A stretch of 64,000 nucleotides of DNA, from positions 558,001-622,000 of the forward strand of contig JANQNO010000005.1 in NCBI GenBank assembly GCA_028279555.1, given 5' to 3'. A program made the position numbers and the translations under genes. The stretch is from Sphingorhabdus sp. (GTDB lineage: Bacteria; Pseudomonadota; Alphaproteobacteria; Sphingomonadales; Sphingomonadaceae). Position 1 is the stretch's first letter, and each line of letters starts with the position of its first letter. This document shows, in pieces, positions 24,078 through 34,385 of the stretch. Under the pieces are notes generated by a model. The model was not told the DNA's origin, made no database searches, and worked only from the letters and a program-made list of their open reading frames with translations.

Positions 24078-24773
24078 ATGACAGCCAAGCCGCGCTCGCT
24101 TCCCGTCCGTCTGTTTCGATTTCTCTTCAAACTTCTAATCTGGTTTCTGATTGTCAGCGCCGGACTGACGCTGCTTTATCGCTTCTTGCCGGTACCCATT
24201 ACGGCAACGATGATGCTCGACGAAAATGGCGCAACGCGGGACTGGACTTCGTTGGAGGACATCTCACCAAACATGGTGCGCGCGGTTATCGGGGCAGAGG
24301 ACAGCAAATATTGCTCGCATGATGGATTTGACCGCGAAGCAATCGAAGAGGCCATCGAGGAAAGACAGCGCGGCGAAAGACGGCGCGGCGCATCCACGAT
24401 CAGCCAGCAAACCGCAAAGAATGTATTTCTCTGGCAGGGCGGCGGCTTTTTCCGCAAGGGGCTTGAGGCCTATTTCACATTCCTGATTGAGAATATCTGG
24501 GGAAAGCGCCGGATTATGGAAGTGTATCTGAATGTCGCGGAAACCGGTATTGGCACCTATGGCGCAGAGGCGGGGGCACAGCGCTATTTCAAGAAAAGCG
24601 CAAAGACACTTTCACGCATAGAAGCCGCGCGCATTGCAGCCGCTCTGCCCTCTCCCAAGAAGCGCGCGGTCAATGGTGCCCGCGGCTTCACACGCCGCTA
24701 TGGCAACATCATCGCGGCGCGGATCAATATCGTCAAACGCGACCGGCTCGACGATTGTATCTATTCCTATTGA
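24078..24773 (+). CDS. mtgA: Monofunctional peptidoglycan glycosyltransferase MtgA
   Basis: MtgA polymerises lipid II into glycan strands. The 231-residue protein has one N-terminal membrane anchor (FLFKLLIWFLIVSAGLTLLY) and a single GT51 domain: VIGAEDSKYCSHDGFD with the catalytic Glu, RRGASTISQQTAKNVFLWQG, KRRIMEVYLNVAETG with the second Glu, and RYFKKSAKTLSRIEAARIAA. There is no transpeptidase domain. It is followed at once by a terminator. Confidence 0.95.
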   Translation: MTAKPRSLPVRLFRFLFKLLIWFLIVSAGLTLLYRFLPVPITATMMLDENGATRDWTSLEDISPNMVRAVIGAEDSKYCSHDGFDREAIEEAIEERQRGERRRGASTISQQTAKNVFLWQGGGFFRKGLEAYFTFLIENIWGKRRIMEVYLNVAETGIGTYGAEAGAQRYFKKSAKTLSRIEAARIAAALPSPKKRAVNGARGFTRRYGNIIAARINIVKRDRLDDCIYSY

Positions 24774-24782
24774 TCACAAGCA

Positions 24783-24833
24783 AAGGGCGGGCACCTGCTG
24801 GCCCCGCCCTTCCCTGTTGCCCATAACGGGCAA
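24783..24833. terminator. Double hairpin between mtgA and the Oar-like receptor gene
   Basis: AAGGGCGGG (24783-24791) pairs with CCCGCCCTT (24803-24811), and just after it TTGCCC (24817-24822) pairs with GGGCAA (24828-24833). It lies between two convergent genes, so both strands probably end here. T runs are weak, so efficiency is uncertain. Confidence 0.6.
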
Positions 24834-24836
24834 TAA

Positions 24837-27800
24837 TCAGAAGCGATAGCGCACGCCAACCTGAATGCGCCAGACCGAGTTGGTGAAGCCCAACCGCTCC
24901 TGTTCGTCAATGTTGCCATTCGCATCTGTGACCAAATCGGTGAGGATATACCGGCCTTGCGCATCAACACCGTCGGTATCGATTAGCGGGACAAGGCCGT
25001 CTTCGTCATCGCGATTGCGGAATACGTTCCAGTCAGCATCAAGGAAGTTGAGGAAGTTGTCGAAGTCGGCAAACAGCTCGATACGATCATCTGCAATACC
25101 CGTCAGGCTGCCGAGGAAGGGCAGTTCCTGACTGAAGCGCAGATCCATATCGAACACCCAGTCATTCTGACAGGTATTACGACGAATTGTCTCGCCAGGC
25201 GTAAAGTCACAATTCAAAGTGCCGACGAAATTCACCAAATCAGTGATATCTTGATCCGTTGCAGTCGAAAGCGGCGAAATATTCGGGTCGTTGGGCCCGG
25301 TCGGGATGTAAAGCAATGCGTTGCGGTCACCCGAAGTCCCGTCCTGGAAACCGTCGCCATCGAATGTCAGACTGTATGGCCTGCCAGACCGGGCCGAGAA
25401 GAACATGCCGAGACTGGTGTTATAGTCTCCGAAGAACTGTTCCTTGAAGCTCGCCGCAATGGTGAAGCGATGCCTGGTCTCAAAGTTCGACGTCGAAACC
25501 GCAGGGTCCTGGAAGTCAAACGCCGCTGTATCTTCAAAGTTACCGTTGGCGGTAGCACCAAAGATGTTGCGCGTGTTGTTCGAGTCGGTGAACGCGTAGC
25601 CGAAGGCGAGATTGACGCTGCCACCGTCGGTGATGATCCCGCGGTCGAAGCGTTTCGACAGCGAAGCCGAGAAAACATGGCTGTCAAAGCTGGGCCCATT
25701 GGTAAGCTGGTTATAGTCATCCAGGCCGAACCCATAACAAGCTGGTGTTACGCCGGTATAGGTAGGCGGCACACCGCCCGTCCCAACAAGCTGGGCGTTA
25801 CAACCAGGTGCCAGAGGATCAATGTCGTCAAGGATCGGGCGGCCATCGATCGCAAATCCGTTCAGGCCTTCCGTTATATCCGGAATTTGCACCAGATCGT
25901 TGATAGCGAGCGTATCGTTGAAGCGTGAATAGATGTAGTCGAGTTTCAAATTCCAGTTCGAGAAAAAGCCGGTATTTGTGCCGAGCATCGTATCGATGCC
26001 GATATTGGCGCGAACCACTGTCGGAACATCAAAGTCGGGATCGGTCGATTTGACATCCGCCCGGCCATTGGCGGCCGCGTTGATAGCTGCATTTACCACA
26101 CATTGCGGCAAGCCTGTGAACTGGCCATTGTTGACGACGCTGAAGTTGCCATTGGCATCAAGCAAGCCCGCACATTCGGCATCAAAGGAGTCGCCGTTGG
26201 CCGATGCAAACCCGTCATTGGAAAAGGCATTCGAGTAGAATACCACCGGGTCACCGCCGGAGAAAACACCTATGCCGGCAGTCAGCGTCGTGTCGCTGAA
26301 GAAGCCTTCATTAGCAAAATCGTAAGTCGCCGAAAGGCGCGGCAGGATAACGGGGTCAAGGCTGCTGAACGGCACTGAATTGGAGAAACCAAAACGCTGC
26401 AGGAACAAAGGGTTGTGTCGCGGAACGCCGTCGCCATCATAAATCTGCACACGAATGCCGCCGGTCAGGCTCAGTTGATCTGTCGCCTGCCACTGATCTT
26501 GCGCGTAAAAGGAATAGATCTGGCGGCTGAAGGTTGCACTGGCATCGTTGATGTCGCCAGTTGCCGAGGCAGCGATTGTTGCGCCGCCCAGAACCCCATT
26601 GACCAACTGGGAAGGACTTCCAAACACACTGGAGAAAAAGCCACTCGCAACAACGCCATTTTCAAAGTCCTGCAGGTTGCGGAAGAAGATCGTGCCGGTC
26701 GCATTGATAGCGAACAGGTTGAACACCTCCAGATCGTTGATCTCGGCACCCAATTTGATCTGGTGATCGTCGGCGTCGATATTCATCAGGAAGCGAGCTT
26801 GATCGATCTTGGTGTCAAGCTGGTTGGCTGAACGGAAGATCCCGGGACCGGTGTTGAGCCTGCCTTCTTCAGAGGTTTGCCCTGCGACCGGCGCCACACC
26901 AACCGAAAGCCGCACGGTTGGATTGTCAGACTGCGCTTCGCCGAAACCGACAGGCCCCTGCCTGTCTCCGACCTCGGCACGCGACAAACGGATTTCTGTC
27001 GAAATACGGTCGGTCCAATCGGAATAAAGGCGGACCGAATAATAATCCGAAACGGTACCTTCGTCCTCAAAGCTGTTGAGACCGGTCAGTTCATCGGTGC
27101 CATTGTCACTCTCGATCTTGGTCTCTTCGAGCCGCTGGTAAGTAGCCTCGAGGCGATGATCGTCGGTAATATAGGCGTCAAGCCGGCCGAAATAGCGAAC
27201 GCTTGTCTCGTTCAACACAGCCGGATACCCGCCCACATCCTGGCCATAGACATCGCGGGCGATGCGGGCGAATTCATCAAACTGATCCTGGGTCACAAAG
27301 TCGGCTTCGACGGCAAAGCCGCTACCGAACGGACCGAACTGGTTTGGCCGCCCCAAATCCGTTTCTTCATACCCAGCGTAGAAAAAGAGCCGATCCTTGA
27401 TGATCGGACCGCCGAGCGTTGCGCCCCAGCGCTTGTCCTCGAACGCAGGAACAACTGACGTGCGGTCACCGGCTTGATCGCCGCGAAGGTTGTCATTGGT
27501 GAAGGTAAAAAAGGCCGAGCCATGAAACTTGTTTTCACCCGATTTGGTGACCACATTGATCGCGCAACCCGTGAAGTCGGAATATTCAACATCGAACGGC
27601 GCAAATTCAACCGAGGTTTGCCGAATAACATCAAATGGGATTGGAAAGGTATTGCGAGACGCGGTCGGCGTACCATTCAAACCGAAAACGTCCGATTGAA
27701 CGATCCCATCGACTGTGAATGTATTGGAGCGGTCGTTTCCGCCAAGGCAGCTGATCCGGTCAACATCGTTGTTGCGATCAAGGCTGACACGAGGATCGAG

Positions 27801-28286
27801 ACGAACGATGTCGACGACATTGCGCGTGATGGACGGAAAGCCCTCCAGCGACTCAAGGTCGAATGCCTGGCCGGGGCCCACTGCCAGCTGTGCAGCTTGG
27901 ACGCGTGCGCCGGTAACGACGATTACCGATTCATCTGCACTCTGACTCAGGCTGAATGTCAGGCGCAAGCTGCCGCTCGCGCTGAGTGATTGGCCTTCAA
28001 GTGTCTGACCTTCATATCCAGTTGCAGTGGCCGTGATGCTGTAGGGTCCGCCCGCAACGAGGCCCGTTGCGTTGAAGCCGCCATTTCCACCTGTCGACAA
28101 CGTCCGGGTAGAACCTGTCCGTGTGTCGGTAATGGTCACCGTTGCGCCTGACAACGGATTGCCATTCTCATCCGAGACCGTACCTTCAACTCCCGACGTA
28201 ATTTGCTGCGCCATGGCAGCCGTCGGCATGATGGCAGCGGCAGAAAGCGCCGCGGCACTTGCTGCAAGGAAATAGCGAATTTGCAT
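24837..28286 (-). CDS. Oar-like TonB-dependent outer-membrane receptor
   Basis: A 1149-residue outer-membrane protein. A signal peptide ends at AMA-QQ (residue 26/27). A carboxypeptidase regulatory-like domain follows (GVEGTVSDENGNPLSGATVT), then a plug domain (SLEGFPSITRNVVDIVRLDP, CLGGNDRSNTFTVDGIVQSD) and a large beta-barrel with many aromatic strands, ending VWRIQVGVRYRF with the terminal Phe expected for BAM insertion. Proteins of this form are abundant in Sphingomonadales and Xanthomonadales and resemble Oar of Myxococcus. The substrate is unknown and no transport neighbours are present. It stands alone with a 265-base upstream gap that shows no gene. Confidence 0.92.
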   Translation of the reverse strand: MQIRYFLAASAAALSAAAIMPTAAMAQQITSGVEGTVSDENGNPLSGATVTITDTRTGSTRTLSTGGNGGFNATGLVAGGPYSITATATGYEGQTLEGQSLSASGSLRLTFSLSQSADESVIVVTGARVQAAQLAVGPGQAFDLESLEGFPSITRNVVDIVRLDPRVSLDRNNDVDRISCLGGNDRSNTFTVDGIVQSDVFGLNGTPTASRNTFPIPFDVIRQTSVEFAPFDVEYSDFTGCAINVVTKSGENKFHGSAFFTFTNDNLRGDQAGDRTSVVPAFEDKRWGATLGGPIIKDRLFFYAGYEETDLGRPNQFGPFGSGFAVEADFVTQDQFDEFARIARDVYGQDVGGYPAVLNETSVRYFGRLDAYITDDHRLEATYQRLEETKIESDNGTDELTGLNSFEDEGTVSDYYSVRLYSDWTDRISTEIRLSRAEVGDRQGPVGFGEAQSDNPTVRLSVGVAPVAGQTSEEGRLNTGPGIFRSANQLDTKIDQARFLMNIDADDHQIKLGAEINDLEVFNLFAINATGTIFFRNLQDFENGVVASGFFSSVFGSPSQLVNGVLGGATIAASATGDINDASATFSRQIYSFYAQDQWQATDQLSLTGGIRVQIYDGDGVPRHNPLFLQRFGFSNSVPFSSLDPVILPRLSATYDFANEGFFSDTTLTAGIGVFSGGDPVVFYSNAFSNDGFASANGDSFDAECAGLLDANGNFSVVNNGQFTGLPQCVVNAAINAAANGRADVKSTDPDFDVPTVVRANIGIDTMLGTNTGFFSNWNLKLDYIYSRFNDTLAINDLVQIPDITEGLNGFAIDGRPILDDIDPLAPGCNAQLVGTGGVPPTYTGVTPACYGFGLDDYNQLTNGPSFDSHVFSASLSKRFDRGIITDGGSVNLAFGYAFTDSNNTRNIFGATANGNFEDTAAFDFQDPAVSTSNFETRHRFTIAASFKEQFFGDYNTSLGMFFSARSGRPYSLTFDGDGFQDGTSGDRNALLYIPTGPNDPNISPLSTATDQDITDLVNFVGTLNCDFTPGETIRRNTCQNDWVFDMDLRFSQELPFLGSLTGIADDRIELFADFDNFLNFLDADWNVFRNRDDEDGLVPLIDTDGVDAQGRYILTDLVTDANGNIDEQERLGFTNSVWRIQVGVRYRF

Positions 28287-28551
28287 GTGAATACCCCTAT
28301 TCTTTCCGCGCCGGCAGAGTCTGTCACCATCGCGCGCGGAATTGGAACGATGGCGCTGGCCTCAACGAGCCTTTACGCTTCCTTTGTCTTCAGATTATTG
28401 CATCTGAATGACAAGGAATAGGCTATGTGCCAGAGTGACTAACGAAGGGCTCGAAAACGCGCCAGTTCCGGCACACAAGCTGTTGTGGATATCAGGACCA
28501 GAGGCCGCTTTTTTTAGTTACTGTTGCAAGACCGCAACATCGCAGGACGAC

Positions 28552-29823
28552 TCAGGCCGCGTCTTCCTTCTTTGCCTTTTTCTTGGTCTCGATGACCTTG
28601 ACGGGCTCCTTGCGACCTTCAATGACATCCTTGTCGACAACGACTTCGCTGACATCTTCCAGTGTCGGCAGGTCAAACATGGTGTCGAGCAAAATCGCCT
28701 CGAGAATGGAACGCAGGCCACGCGCGCCGGTTTTGCGTTCGATTGCCTTCTTGGCCACGGCTTCGAGCGCATCATCGGTAAATGTCAGGCCGACATTTTC
28801 CATATCGAATAATTTGCGATATTGTTTGACCAGCGCATTCTTGGGCTCGGCCAGAATCTTGACCAGCGCATCGATATCCAAATCTTCCAGAGTCGCTGTA
28901 ACGGGAAGGCGCCCGACAAATTCGGGGATAAGCCCGAATTTCAGAAGGTCTTCCGGTTCAAGCTGCTTCAAAACCTCTCCGGTCCGCCGCTCGTCAGGGT
29001 CGGCAACATGTGCGCCAAAACCGATCGATTTGCCCTCAAGCCGATCGGCGATGATCTTCTCAAGACCGGCAAAAGCGCCGCCACAGATGAATAGAATGTT
29101 GGTGGTGTCGACCTGCAGAAACTCCTGCTGCGGATGCTTGCGCCCACCCTGCGGCGGAACACTCGCTGTGGTTCCCTCCATCAGCTTCAGCAAAGCCTGC
29201 TGCACGCCTTCGCCGCTCACATCGCGGGTGATAGACGGATTTTCCGCTTTCCGGCTGATCTTGTCGATCTCATCGATATAGACGATGCCGCGCTGCGCCT
29301 TCTCGACATTATAGTCCGAGGCCTGGAGCAGCTTGAGAATGATGTTCTCGACATCCTCGCCGACATAACCTGCCTCGGTCAGCGTGGTCGCGTCGGCCAT
29401 GGTAAAGGGCACATCGAAAGTCTTGGCAAGCGTCTGCGCAAGCAGGGTCTTGCCGCAGCCTGTCGGCCCGACCAGCAGGATATTCGACTTTGCAAGCTCG
29501 ACATCCTGGTTCTTTGTTGCATGGTTGAGCCGCTTATAGTGGTTGTGCACGGCCACGGATAGCACCCGCTTGGCCCTCGCCTGACCGATCACATAATCGT
29601 CCAGCACTTCCCAGATTTCCTGCGGGCTGGGCACCTCGCCTTCTTTCCTGCCTGTCAGACCGCCTTTGCTTTCCTCGCGGATAATGTCGTTGCACAGCTC
29701 GACGCATTCATCGCAAATGAACACCGTCGGGCCGGCTATCAGTTTGCGAACCTCATGCTGCGATTTCCCACAGAATGAGCAATATAGTGTCGACTTGCTG
29801 TCCGAGCCGCTAAGCTTCGTCAT
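28552..29823 (-). CDS. clpX: ClpX, ATP-dependent unfoldase of ClpXP protease
   Basis: ClpX recognises tagged substrates and threads them into ClpP. The 423-residue protein has the N-terminal zinc finger ([10 protein letters not shown] and CDECVELC), Walker [17 protein letters not shown] near residue 119, Walker [11 protein letters not shown], the GYVGEDVE pore loop 1 and the IGFGAHV motif for contact with ClpP. The C-terminus is a lysine-rich end. clpP lies 137 bases upstream in the same direction, far enough to allow its own promoter. Confidence 0.97.
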   Translation of the reverse strand: MTKLSGSDSKSTLYCSFCGKSQHEVRKLIAGPTVFICDECVELCNDIIREESKGGLTGRKEGEVPSPQEIWEVLDDYVIGQARAKRVLSVAVHNHYKRLNHATKNQDVELAKSNILLVGPTGCGKTLLAQTLAKTFDVPFTMADATTLTEAGYVGEDVENIILKLLQASDYNVEKAQRGIVYIDEIDKISRKAENPSITRDVSGEGVQQALLKLMEGTTASVPPQGGRKHPQQEFLQVDTTNILFICGGAFAGLEKIIADRLEGKSIGFGAHVADPDERRTGEVLKQLEPEDLLKFGLIPEFVGRLPVTATLEDLDIDALVKILAEPKNALVKQYRKLFDMENVGLTFTDDALEAVAKKAIERKTGARGLRSILEAILLDTMFDLPTLEDVSEVVVDKDVIEGRKEPVKVIETKKKAKKEDAA

Positions 29824-29960
29824 AAAATACCCTATCCCCGCGAGTCATCGCGTTCCATCAATATCGCCATCCTATAGGCGCGATTCATTTTGGCAATAGC
29901 GTAAACCGCGTTTGGATACGCTTTGCGAAACTGGTGCATAAAGCCCTAATTTGCGCGCGA

Positions 29961-30599
29961 TCAGCTTTCTTTTTTATCATCCTCGGAAGGTGCGGGGCGT
30001 TTCTCGAATACTTCGTCGACAATACCGAAGGCCTTCGCCTCGTCGGACTCGAGGAAAGTATCGCGGTCCATAGCCTTCTCGATTTCCTTGAGCGGCTTAC
30101 CGGTATATTTGGCATAGAGATCGTTCATGCGGGTACGAATGCGCAAGATTTCCTTGGCCTGAATTTCTATATCAGAAGCCATTCCCCGCGCGCCGCCCGA
30201 TGGCTGATGAACCATAATGCGGCTGTTCGACAGCGCTATACGCATGCCCGGCTCTCCCGCGGCGAGCAGGAAGGATCCCATCGAGGCCGCCTGCCCTATG
30301 CAAACCGTGCCGACGCGCGGGCGGATATACTGCATCGTATCGTGGATCGCCATGCCCGCGGTCACCACGCCGCCTGGCGAGTTGATATACATCCAGATAT
30401 CTTTCTTCGGATTATCCGATTCCAGGAAAAGCAACTGAGCCGTGATCACAGCGGCCATATTATCCTCGACCTGCCCGGTCACAAAAATGATCCTTTCGCG
30501 CAGAAGTCTGGAAAAAATGTCCCAGCTGCGCTCGCCGCGGTTCGATTGTTCGATGACGACGGGGATCAGGGATTCAGGAATGGGCATTTCGTTGATCAT
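29961..30599 (-). CDS. clpP: ClpP, proteolytic subunit of Clp protease
   Basis: The 212-residue serine peptidase has the catalytic Ser in [14 protein letters not shown] and His in [12 protein letters not shown], with the Asp further down in [14 protein letters not shown]. It forms the tetradecameric barrel served by ClpX. In alphaproteobacteria ClpXP degrades CtrA, which links it in function to the ChpT gene in this window. ATG 30599 begins [20 protein letters not shown]. Confidence 0.97.
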   Translation of the reverse strand: MINEMPIPESLIPVVIEQSNRGERSWDIFSRLLRERIIFVTGQVEDNMAAVITAQLLFLESDNPKKDIWMYINSPGGVVTAGMAIHDTMQYIRPRVGTVCIGQAASMGSFLLAAGEPGMRIALSNSRIMVHQPSGGARGMASDIEIQAKEILRIRTRMNDLYAKYTGKPLKEIEKAMDRDTFLESDEAKAFGIVDEVFEKRPAPSEDDKKES

Positions 30600-30699
30600 G
30601 AGAAACCTTTGCGATGACGCGTTTTAAGATAGACCCAGCCTACATCGGACCATGTGACCCGATATTCAAGTAGAAAGGCAAGCGATCCGCCATTCGCCG

Positions 30700-31896
30700 C
30701 TAGGCAGCTGCGGACAGTTTGCGTTTTTCCGGTCGGACAACATCTGTTTTACCATTGAACAATAGCCGGAAAAACAGGATCCGTCTGATAAAATACTCGT
30801 GAAAAATCATCACTGTGCCTGCCGCCATCGCAGTAAGCACAACGAATTCAACCCCGATCGGCCAGGAAATATCTGCAAGCCAGCGCCCGTAGATATAAAT
30901 GAGGCAGTGATGGAAGAGATACATCGATAGTGCACAATCGGCCAGCCATGCCGTCCGCGGGCCGCCCTGATTGAAATAACGATGGAAGAATTGAAGAATG
31001 AACAGCACCAGCACCCACATTACGAGCTGATTTAGAAACAGCATCAAAAAGCCGAGTTCGAAGCCCTGATGCGGGAAGGAATAGGGCTGGAAAAAGAACG
31101 CGGCAGCCGCAGCCCAGGGCATCCAGTTTCGCCATTTGCACAAGGCATCCAGGAAATTGGGGGCCAAGGCTGCCATCACGCCGATGATAAAGAAGGGAAA
31201 CTCGCTGACCAGCTTGTACCAGCTCTGAAAGCCGGGGAATAATAGCTCATATGCGCCGGGCACCAGGCTGGCTGCGGCATAGTTGGCCGTGTTGGCCATG
31301 GCCAGGAGTATGACAAAGAAGGGGAATACAGCATTACTCTGGGCAAATTTTCCGACCATCTTTGACAAAGCCACGGCCTTGCTGCGCGGCCAGGATTTTT
31401 TGGGAAGCAGATAGTCGATGATACCGGCCAGCAGAAACATGGGCATCAGGCTGACCAGAAACCACAGATGCAGCTGCCATCCCTCGGTTGTCCAGATGGT
31501 GGCAAAATTTTCGGTGAACGGCCACTCCAATAGACCAGCGTTTCCGCCAGCGTCACGGTAGCGCAAGTAAAGCTCGATCATATTGAAGGTTACGGCAATG
31601 CTGATGAGCGGAATCGCCGTTCGCAAAAAGCGGTTCCAGAAAAACCCAGGCACCGACCGCCGCGACAGCAAGAGAACAGTGAAGAAGCCACCGACAAAGA
31701 AGAAGGTCGGTGTGATAAAGAGATGCAGGCCAAAAATGACCCAGTCGAAAAAATCATGCCGGTCCAGATTAGCCGTTATCCATGGCCTGGCAGGGGCATA
31801 TACCGTTCCTGCATGGAGCGCGACCGACAGGAACATCAGCACGGATCGTGCGCCGTCAATATCATGATAATGTTTGCGAGCAGTCGAATCTGTCAT
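30700..31896 (-). CDS. Acyltransferase-3 family membrane protein
   Basis: The 398-residue protein has around ten hydrophobic spans and the acyltransferase-3 features DIDGARSVLMFLSVALHAGT near the N-terminus (Arg and His in the active-site region) and FHHCLIYIYGRWL late. Members O-acylate sugars, glucans or lipids at the inner membrane; the glucan-modifying MdoC/OpgC branch looks closest, but the substrate cannot be named from sequence alone. It is a single gene between clpP and tig. Confidence 0.8.
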   Translation of the reverse strand: MTDSTARKHYHDIDGARSVLMFLSVALHAGTVYAPARPWITANLDRHDFFDWVIFGLHLFITPTFFFVGGFFTVLLLSRRSVPGFFWNRFLRTAIPLISIAVTFNMIELYLRYRDAGGNAGLLEWPFTENFATIWTTEGWQLHLWFLVSLMPMFLLAGIIDYLLPKKSWPRSKAVALSKMVGKFAQSNAVFPFFVILLAMANTANYAAASLVPGAYELLFPGFQSWYKLVSEFPFFIIGVMAALAPNFLDALCKWRNWMPWAAAAAFFFQPYSFPHQGFELGFLMLFLNQLVMWVLVLFILQFFHRYFNQGGPRTAWLADCALSMYLFHHCLIYIYGRWLADISWPIGVEFVVLTAMAAGTVMIFHEYFIRRILFFRLLFNGKTDVVRPEKRKLSAAA

Positions 31897-31972
31897 GTAT
31901 GCAACCCGGTATTGCTAAAACATTGGCAGGTTCATCGGCTTAGCACCCAGTGGTTAACCGAGAGCAAACGGA

Positions 31973-31999
31973 CAAAAAAAGGGCACACGAAGGTGCCCT
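31973..31999 (-). terminator. Rho-independent terminator of tig
   Basis: On the minus strand the stem AGGGCAC/GTGCCCT closes a CTTCGT loop and is followed by a run of seven T (31974-31980 on the plus strand as A). It lies 28 bases after the tig stop codon. Confidence 0.9.
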
Positions 32000-32026
32000 C
32001 TGATTGTTGTGCTGTTTCCGTGCAAT

Positions 32027-33547
32027 CTACTTTTTCTTTGCTGCCGCTTTCTTAGCTGGAGCCTTTTTGGCAGCGGGTTTCTTTGCCGCAGGCTTTTTAG
32101 CAGTCTTTTTGGCAGGAGCCTTCTTCGCGGCAGCTTTTTTCGCCGGTGATTTCTTGGCCGCCGGCTTCTTTGTTGCCGCCTTTTTGGGAGCAGCCTTCTT
32201 CTTGGCAGGCTTTTCATCCGGTTCAGCCTCGATCGCAGCCTCCAGCTCTTCCTTGGTCACCTTCTTGTCGGAAATATCAGCATTCTCGAGCAGAAAATCG
32301 ACGACCTTGTCCTCGAACATCGGCGCGCGAAGCTGGGCTGCCGCCATCGGATTCTCCTGAAGATACTGGATAAATTTTTCGCGGTCTTCGGGGCGGTATT
32401 GCTGGGCCGCCTGTTCGACCAGCATGTTCATTTCCTGCTGATTGATCTCGACGCCGTTGGCCTGGCCTATCTCGGACAGAAGCAGCCCCAGACGCACCCT
32501 GCGCACTGCGATATCGCGGTAGTCATCCTTTTCGGATTCCATTTCCTTGCGGGCTGCATCGGGATCGTCCTCGCTCTGAGCCTCTTTCTCCAGCTGTGTC
32601 CAGATCTGCTCGAACTCGGCCTCCACCATAGAGGGCGGCACCTCGAAATCATGAGCAGCGGCCAGTTGGTCGAGCAGCTGACGCTTCATGTGCGTGCGCG
32701 TAAGACCGTTCAGTTCCTGTTCGAGCTGACCTTTGAGCAGGTCTTTCAGCTGATCGAGACCTTCCAGTCCCATATTTTTCGCAAAATCATCATCCAGCTT
32801 GGTTTCGGCCGGCGTCTTCACCTCACCGCAAACGATATCGAAAGTCGCGTCCTTGCCCTTCAACTCCTCGGCTTGATAATCTTCCGGAAATTTAACCTCT
32901 ATCGTTTTGGCATCATTGGCTTTCATGCCGACAAGCTGTTCCTCGAACCCGGGGATCAGCTGCCCGGATCCGATTTCGACGGCCATGCTCTCGCCCTTGC
33001 CGCCCTCAAAAGGAACACCGTCCACCTTGCCTTCAAAATCGATGACGATCTGATCGCCGTTTTCGGCCTTGTGGCTTTTTGCCGCCGTCTTGAAGCTCTT
33101 TTGGTTCTCTGCAAAACGGTCGAGCGCCTCTTTTAGTTCCACTTCCGTTGCTTCAACGGTCAGCCGTTCCAGCTTGAGTCCTTCAATCGATGGCGTCTCG
33201 ATCTCGGGCAGGATTTCCAGATGAAAGTCGACCTCTGCGTCTTTTCCCTGCTCATAGCCGTCGGCCAATTGAACATCCGGCTGTGTGGCGGGCCTGAGAT
33301 TGTTGTCAGCGATCGCCGCTTGGACACCTTCCTGAATAGTGTTGTTAAGCGCATCCTGATGCAGAGCGTCCTTGTGCATTTTACGTACGAGATTGGCGGG
33401 AACCTTGCCGGGGCGAAATCCGGGCATGCGGACCTGCGGGGCGATTTTCTTAACTTCCGCGTCGATCCGCGCTTCTACATCAGCGGCCGTGATCGTAAGC
33501 TTGTAGGCTCGTTTCAGGCCTTCATTTTGCGTTTCAACAGTCTGCAT
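32027..33547 (-). CDS. tig: Trigger factor with lysine/alanine-rich C-terminal tail
   Basis: Trigger factor is the ribosome-bound chaperone that meets nascent chains. From ATG 33547 it has 506 residues: a ribosome-binding domain with the MPGFRPGKVP signature, an FKBP-like domain (GDQIVIDFEGKVDGVPFEGG) and the substrate-binding arms. Residues from about 436 form a tail of repeated KKxAAKK and KKPAAK units, strongly basic and histone-H1-like, which ordinary trigger factor (about 430 residues) lacks. A tail of this sort could bind nucleic acid. An earlier start at 33592 is open but lacks homology. Confidence 0.95.
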   Translation of the reverse strand: MQTVETQNEGLKRAYKLTITAADVEARIDAEVKKIAPQVRMPGFRPGKVPANLVRKMHKDALHQDALNNTIQEGVQAAIADNNLRPATQPDVQLADGYEQGKDAEVDFHLEILPEIETPSIEGLKLERLTVEATEVELKEALDRFAENQKSFKTAAKSHKAENGDQIVIDFEGKVDGVPFEGGKGESMAVEIGSGQLIPGFEEQLVGMKANDAKTIEVKFPEDYQAEELKGKDATFDIVCGEVKTPAETKLDDDFAKNMGLEGLDQLKDLLKGQLEQELNGLTRTHMKRQLLDQLAAAHDFEVPPSMVEAEFEQIWTQLEKEAQSEDDPDAARKEMESEKDDYRDIAVRRVRLGLLLSEIGQANGVEINQQEMNMLVEQAAQQYRPEDREKFIQYLQENPMAAAQLRAPMFEDKVVDFLLENADISDKKVTKEELEAAIEAEPDEKPAKKKAAPKKAATKKPAAKKSPAKKAAAKKAPAKKTAKKPAAKKPAAKKAPAKKAAAKKK

Positions 33548-33629
33548 CTTGTGTTTCTCTATCGTCTCAAAACAGGCACTATTACGCGCCAATCATTGTT
33601 CTTCCAGTTGCCCCAGAATGACGGAAAAA

Positions 33630-33714
33630 TGGTGCGGGCGAAGGGACTTGAACCCCCACATCTTTCGATACCAGAACCTAAATCTGGCGCGTCTACCAGT
33701 TCCGCCACGCCCGC
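33630..33714 (-). tRNA. tRNA-Leu (anticodon UAG)
   Basis: On the minus strand the acceptor arms GCGGGCG and CGCCCGC pair (33714-33708 and 33640-33634), with discriminator A and encoded CCA. The anticodon stem CCAGA/TCTGG closes the loop TTTAGGT, anticodon TAG. A long variable arm and GGTTCAAGTCC T-loop are present, as for type II tRNA-Leu. It reads CUA and CUG-type codons. A short T run follows the CCA. Confidence 0.97.
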
Positions 33715-33791
33715 CCGGAATTGCCGTCTATATCAAGCGAAGCGCGCGTCTAACGCGAAAGGTCGGATAGGGCAAGCATTAAGCTGGTAGA

Positions 33792-34385
33792 TCAGCCAGG
33801 GATTGTGGCCGTATCGACCAGCTTCCTGACATTGCCGATGTCGCGATCGAAATAGTGCAGTGCCGGCGCGACAAAATTCACCATGTAGAATTTGCCGTCG
33901 ACAATCGTCGCCACGGCTTCCCCCTTGCGTTTCAGCTCGTCGCCCTGGATGGCATAGCTGTAACTAAATCGCACGGCATCATGCCCGGCCAGCCGGGCTG
34001 GCTGCGTTTCTTCGATCTCGAAGAGCGAGGTTTGAAGCACAATCCGGTTGCTTGATTCGAACAGCTCGGCAAGATCGGTCAAAAGCATGTCAGATTTGAA
34101 TTTGGGGAGCGGCCTGTTACGCCGCAAACGGTCGTGATATATCGCCTTTCCAGACGGTACGCCGGCAAAAAAGGTCAGCTCGTTCAGTGCCAGGCCGTCA
34201 AGCGTCCATACCTCGCCAAATTTCGATGGTCGCCTTGTCCAGCGATTCCATGATTGCGTGGGCGTTACCGACAAGCTTTCGTCGACAACCGCAACCGTTT
34301 TCCCCGCCGGCATGGCTTTCCAGCCCGCGGCGACCGGCATGGCGAACAGCAAGGTCGCGGCAATGATACCGGCAAGACGAATCAT
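33792..34385 (-). CDS. Uncharacterised exported protein (M48 gene neighbour)
   Basis: The 197-residue product has a signal peptide (MIRLAGIIAATLLFAMPVAA then GWKAMPAG). The mature part has no family motif that I recognise; it contains FGEVWTLDGLALNELTFFAG and a late VDGKFYMVNFVAPALHYFDR. Its start overlaps the stop of the M48 peptidase gene (ATGA), so the two are co-translated. A role with the peptidase in the periplasm is inferred from this link only. Confidence 0.75.
   Translation of the reverse strand: MIRLAGIIAATLLFAMPVAAGWKAMPAGKTVAVVDESLSVTPTQSWNRWTRRPSKFGEVWTLDGLALNELTFFAGVPSGKAIYHDRLRRNRPLPKFKSDMLLTDLAELFESSNRIVLQTSLFEIEETQPARLAGHDAVRFSYSYAIQGDELKRKGEAVATIVDGKFYMVNFVAPALHYFDRDIGNVRKLVDTATIPG

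Noticed and set aside
25251..25928. Plus-strand open frame opposite the Oar-like receptor gene
   Set aside because: The receptor reads continuously on the minus strand from signal peptide to terminal Phe; the other frame is a shadow.
32030..32220. Tandem lysine/alanine repeats as a possible CRISPR or DNA repeat array
   Set aside because: They lie within the tig reading frame and are protein repeats; there are no regular spacers.
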